From positions 1 through 7,531 of the forward strand of contig CALDQY010000311.1 of NCBI GenBank assembly GCA_937911445.1: a stretch of 7,531 nucleotides of DNA, read 5' to 3'. The translations under genes were made by a program, and so were the position numbers. This stretch comes from an uncultured Rhodobiaceae bacterium. GTDB taxonomy: Archaea > Thermoplasmatota > Poseidoniia > Poseidoniales > Poseidoniaceae. Within the stretch, counting starts at the first letter, position 1. Each line of letters starts with the position of its first letter. A model generated the notes under the pieces. That model searched no databases. It worked only from the letters and a program-made list of their open reading frames with translations, and had not been told where the DNA came from. Shown here piece by piece: positions 6,801 to 7,531 of the stretch.

Positions 6801-7218
6801 TCGTTCGACCGTCATCAGGCGAGTAAATCTTGGAGATGCCTGCTTGGTGCAATTCACGAATTTCTGGAGGCGTGATGGTTCCACCTCCTCCGCCAAAGAT
6901 ACGAACGTGCTCGCAACCAGCTTCATCCAGCAGTTGTCGGATGTATGTGAAATACTCAACGTGACCGCCTTGGTATGAGGTTAATGCAACAGCATGTGCA
7001 TCCTCTTGAATGGCGCAATCAACTACATCCTTTGCGGACCGATCGTGTCCCAAATGGATGACTTCAGCACCCGAGGATTGAATCAATCTTCGCATGACGT
7101 TGATGGCGGCATCATGGCCGTCAAACAGGGATGCTGCAGTGATGACACGCACCGGCCCTGTGCTTGTTTCAAACACCGGGTGCTCCTCAGCATCTTCGGC
7201 CATGAACATCCGAAGCAA
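3871..7218 (-). CDS. icmF: IcmF: fused B12-dependent isobutyryl-CoA mutase with MeaB-like GTPase
   Basis: Adenosylcobalamin-dependent enzyme that interconverts isobutyryl-CoA and n-butyryl-CoA in branched-chain acyl-CoA metabolism, with its own GTPase chaperone for cofactor loading and protection. All 1115 residues follow the IcmF order. B12-binding domain, about 22-150: LFDGHDAAIN (31-40, His35 the lower cobalt ligand), SYQGGH (81-86) and FGGGGGTI (108-115). GTPase, about 208-415: P-loop GTGGAGKSS (215-223), DPTRKRTGGALLGDRIRMN (247-265), ETSGIGQG (308-315) and the guanine-recognition motif LNKYEKRGSEDA (354-365). A partly charged, helical linker runs about 440-520. The mutase barrel follows, from about 540: GVFPFKR (568-574), MFAGEGEPERTNRRFHYLS (582-600), TINGPAP, and DILKEDQAQNTCIF with Gln758. 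In methylmalonyl-CoA mutases that last position is Arg (VRNT), which binds the substrate carboxylate; Gln argues for isobutyryl-CoA rather than methylmalonyl-CoA. Start candidates are TTG 7218, ATG 7209 and ATG 7203, none with a Shine-Dalgarno box. The gene follows the ABC-F gene after 27 bases. Confidence 0.95.
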   Translation of the reverse strand: MLRMFMAEDAEEHPVFETSTGPVRVITAASLFDGHDAAINVMRRLIQSSGAEVIHLGHDRSAKDVVDCAIQEDAHAVALTSYQGGHVEYFTYIRQLLDEAGCEHVRIFGGGGGTITPPEIRELHQAGISKIYSPDDGRTMGLFGMIHHLMGIAQEVDLTSDARMKSLDGPVTPEDMAKVGLLLTLSESADEATFKQTLEACRSSSSDVPVIGFTGTGGAGKSSLLDELMLRIQRDNPGKKVCLLCVDPTRKRTGGALLGDRIRMNSLSNNDLYMRSLASRGSGSEISANLDRAIEVAKAVGFDLIFCETSGIGQGSDAITSVADHSLYVMTAEFGAHTQLEKIEMLDVADLVVLNKYEKRGSEDALRAIRKQVRRNRNLFDVADEELPVVATIASQFADPGVDALWQKLSAMVDFDARAPMELVGERKGVIPPERVHYLSDIAATIRTYHEENTAIAQKLRLCQHLESAKEHVPTIAKDVDEQISELLEEIETAREDLANYRTLADEYRSGEYTYHVRGKPFSVQTTTESLAHSNISRVALPTFADDGELFEWLSKENAPGHFPYTAGVFPFKRTDELSARMFAGEGEPERTNRRFHYLSQGQDYVRLSTAFDSVTLYGRDPALRPDIWGKVGNSGVSIATCDDAKRLYSGFDLCDSNTSVSMTINGPAPILLAFFLNAAIDQQVERHLIEQGKAIEPLDVAYRGKLPEGHNGFGLGTVGRRGDELVDAETYAEIKARTLSTVRGTVQADILKEDQAQNTCIFSTPFALKLMGDVQQYYIDHNVRNHYSVSISGYHIAEAGANPITQLALTLANGFTYVEYYRSRGMDIDKFAPNLSFFFSNGLDPEYTVIGRVARRIWAVAMRDLYGANERSQKLKYHIQTSGRSLHAQEIDFNDIRTTLQALLAIQDNANSLHTNAYDEAITTPTEESVRRALAIQLIVNKESGWTKTENPLQGAFIVDELTDLVEAAVLEEFEAISRRGGVLGAMETMYQRGKIQDESMYYEHLKHDGTLPIIGVNTFQNPNAQVFDESSADDFEMELARATPEEKQACLERTEDRQTKESDATTSALAQLQEVARTGGNVFEELMETVKVASLGQITDALFRVGGQYRRNM

Positions 7219-7241
7219 ATGGAGTTCATGAAATCAAGGGT

Positions 7242-7251
7242 GTATCTATAC
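7242..7251 (-). promoter_or_regulatory. Possible internal TATA box for icmF
   Basis: The minus strand reads GTATAGATAC across the last codon and stop of the ABC-F gene. A start site about 25 bases downstream would fall near 7220, at or just before the icmF start candidates. This would explain the missing ribosome binding site (leaderless or very short leader). Part of the motif is constrained by the TAG stop codon, so chance is a real possibility. Confidence 0.3.
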
Positions 7252-7531
7252 TTCAGAAACTTCATCATCAGCAAGTGGAGGTAGCCCCTGCTTTGCTCGA
7301 ATGTAATCGGTATAATTGCCGTAATAGACCTTGATTTTGCCACCCTCAAGTTCCCAGATTCGGTTGACGACTTGATCGAGGAACCATCGATCGTGCGAAA
7401 CGGTGATGAGCGATCCTTCGTAGCCAATGAGTGCCTCTTCAAGCGTTTCTTTGGATTCCATATCCAAGTGGTTGGTCGGCTCGTCCATCAGCAACAGGTT
7501 GTTGTCTTCGAGTAAGAGTTTGAGCAAGGCA
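7246..7531 (-). CDS. ABC-F family ATPase, C-terminal part (runs off the window)
   Basis: The last 94 residues of an ABC-F protein, a soluble twin-ATPase family without membrane domains that acts on ribosomes (EttA/Uup/antibiotic-protection relatives). The visible part is the end of the second nucleotide-binding domain: Walker B plus D-loop LLLMDEPTNHLD, then TLEEALIGYEGSLITVSHDRWFLD with the H-loop His, and the family ending RIWELEGGKIKVYYGNYTDYI. The PTNHLD and SHDR..LD signatures and the YxGNYxxY ending are diagnostic. The protein stops about 25 residues after that ending with an acidic tail (ADDEVSEV), so it has no long Uup-type C-terminal domain. The frame stays open to the last base of the window (Ala-Leu-Leu-Lys...), so the true start is upstream and the TTG at 7527 is an internal Leu codon. 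It ends 27 bases before icmF on the same strand, so read-through into icmF is likely. Confidence 0.92.
   Translation of the reverse strand, partial: ALLKLLLEDNNLLLMDEPTNHLDMESKETLEEALIGYEGSLITVSHDRWFLDQVVNRIWELEGGKIKVYYGNYTDYIRAKQGLPPLADDEVSEV

Noticed and set aside
1..7531. CRISPR array, tRNA, insertion sequence, phage genes or defence system
   Set aside because: I saw no regularly spaced direct repeats, cloverleaf-like segment, transposase or integrase motif, or defence nuclease on either strand; the phosphatase alone is not enough to suggest a defence or signalling island.

Overview
The window looks like a piece of an archaeal chromosome. The first gene is a clear archaeal fibrillarin (FlpA), a protein not found in bacteria. 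Upstream of several genes are Shine-Dalgarno boxes of the AGGAGGTGA/GGTGA type, and archaeal-style TATA boxes can be proposed. The other genes (MutM/Fpg, LysE/RhtB exporter, PPP phosphatase, fused acyl-CoA mutase, ABC-F ATPase) belong to families best known from bacteria. A moderate-GC archaeon with many bacterial-type genes, a peptide/branched-chain amino acid lifestyle and no mobile elements would fit a planktonic marine Euryarchaeote (Group II/III, Thermoplasmata-related). That placement is inference from gene content; no 16S gene is present.

Layout. Plus strand, 1-1619: flpA (TTG start) followed by fpg. The fpg start is most likely a CTG at 720, four bases after the flpA stop, with a near-perfect Shine-Dalgarno box overlapping that stop. 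Minus strand, 1616-2239: a LysE/RhtB exporter that converges on fpg and overlaps it by 4 bases. Minus strand, 2268-2432: a probable 54-residue protein of unknown function. Minus strand, 2512-3678: a PPP-family metallophosphatase with an unusual C-terminal tail of about 120 residues. A 192-base intergenic space (3679-3870) holds the phosphatase promoter, a short inverted repeat and a T-tract terminator for the next gene upstream. Minus strand, 3871-7218: a 1115-residue IcmF, i.e. B12-binding domain, MeaB-like GTPase and acyl-CoA mutase in one chain. Minus strand, 7246-7531: the C-terminal end of an ABC-F ATPase running off the window.

Working together: flpA and fpg form a tight translationally linked pair (rRNA/tRNA 2'-O-methylation and oxidised-base repair) with no obvious functional link. 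IcmF interconverts isobutyryl-CoA and n-butyryl-CoA and carries its own cofactor-chaperone GTPase, pointing to valine/branched-chain acyl-CoA metabolism. The amino-acid exporter would fit an organism living on peptides, but this is only suggestive. Arginine codon use is strongly skewed to CGA in fpg as it appears to be in its neighbours, so the bacterial-type genes look long resident. I see no tRNA, rRNA, CRISPR, insertion sequence or phage gene. The most notable points are the CTG start of fpg, the archaeal IcmF, the phosphatase tail and the unlisted small protein; none amounts to a clearly new system.
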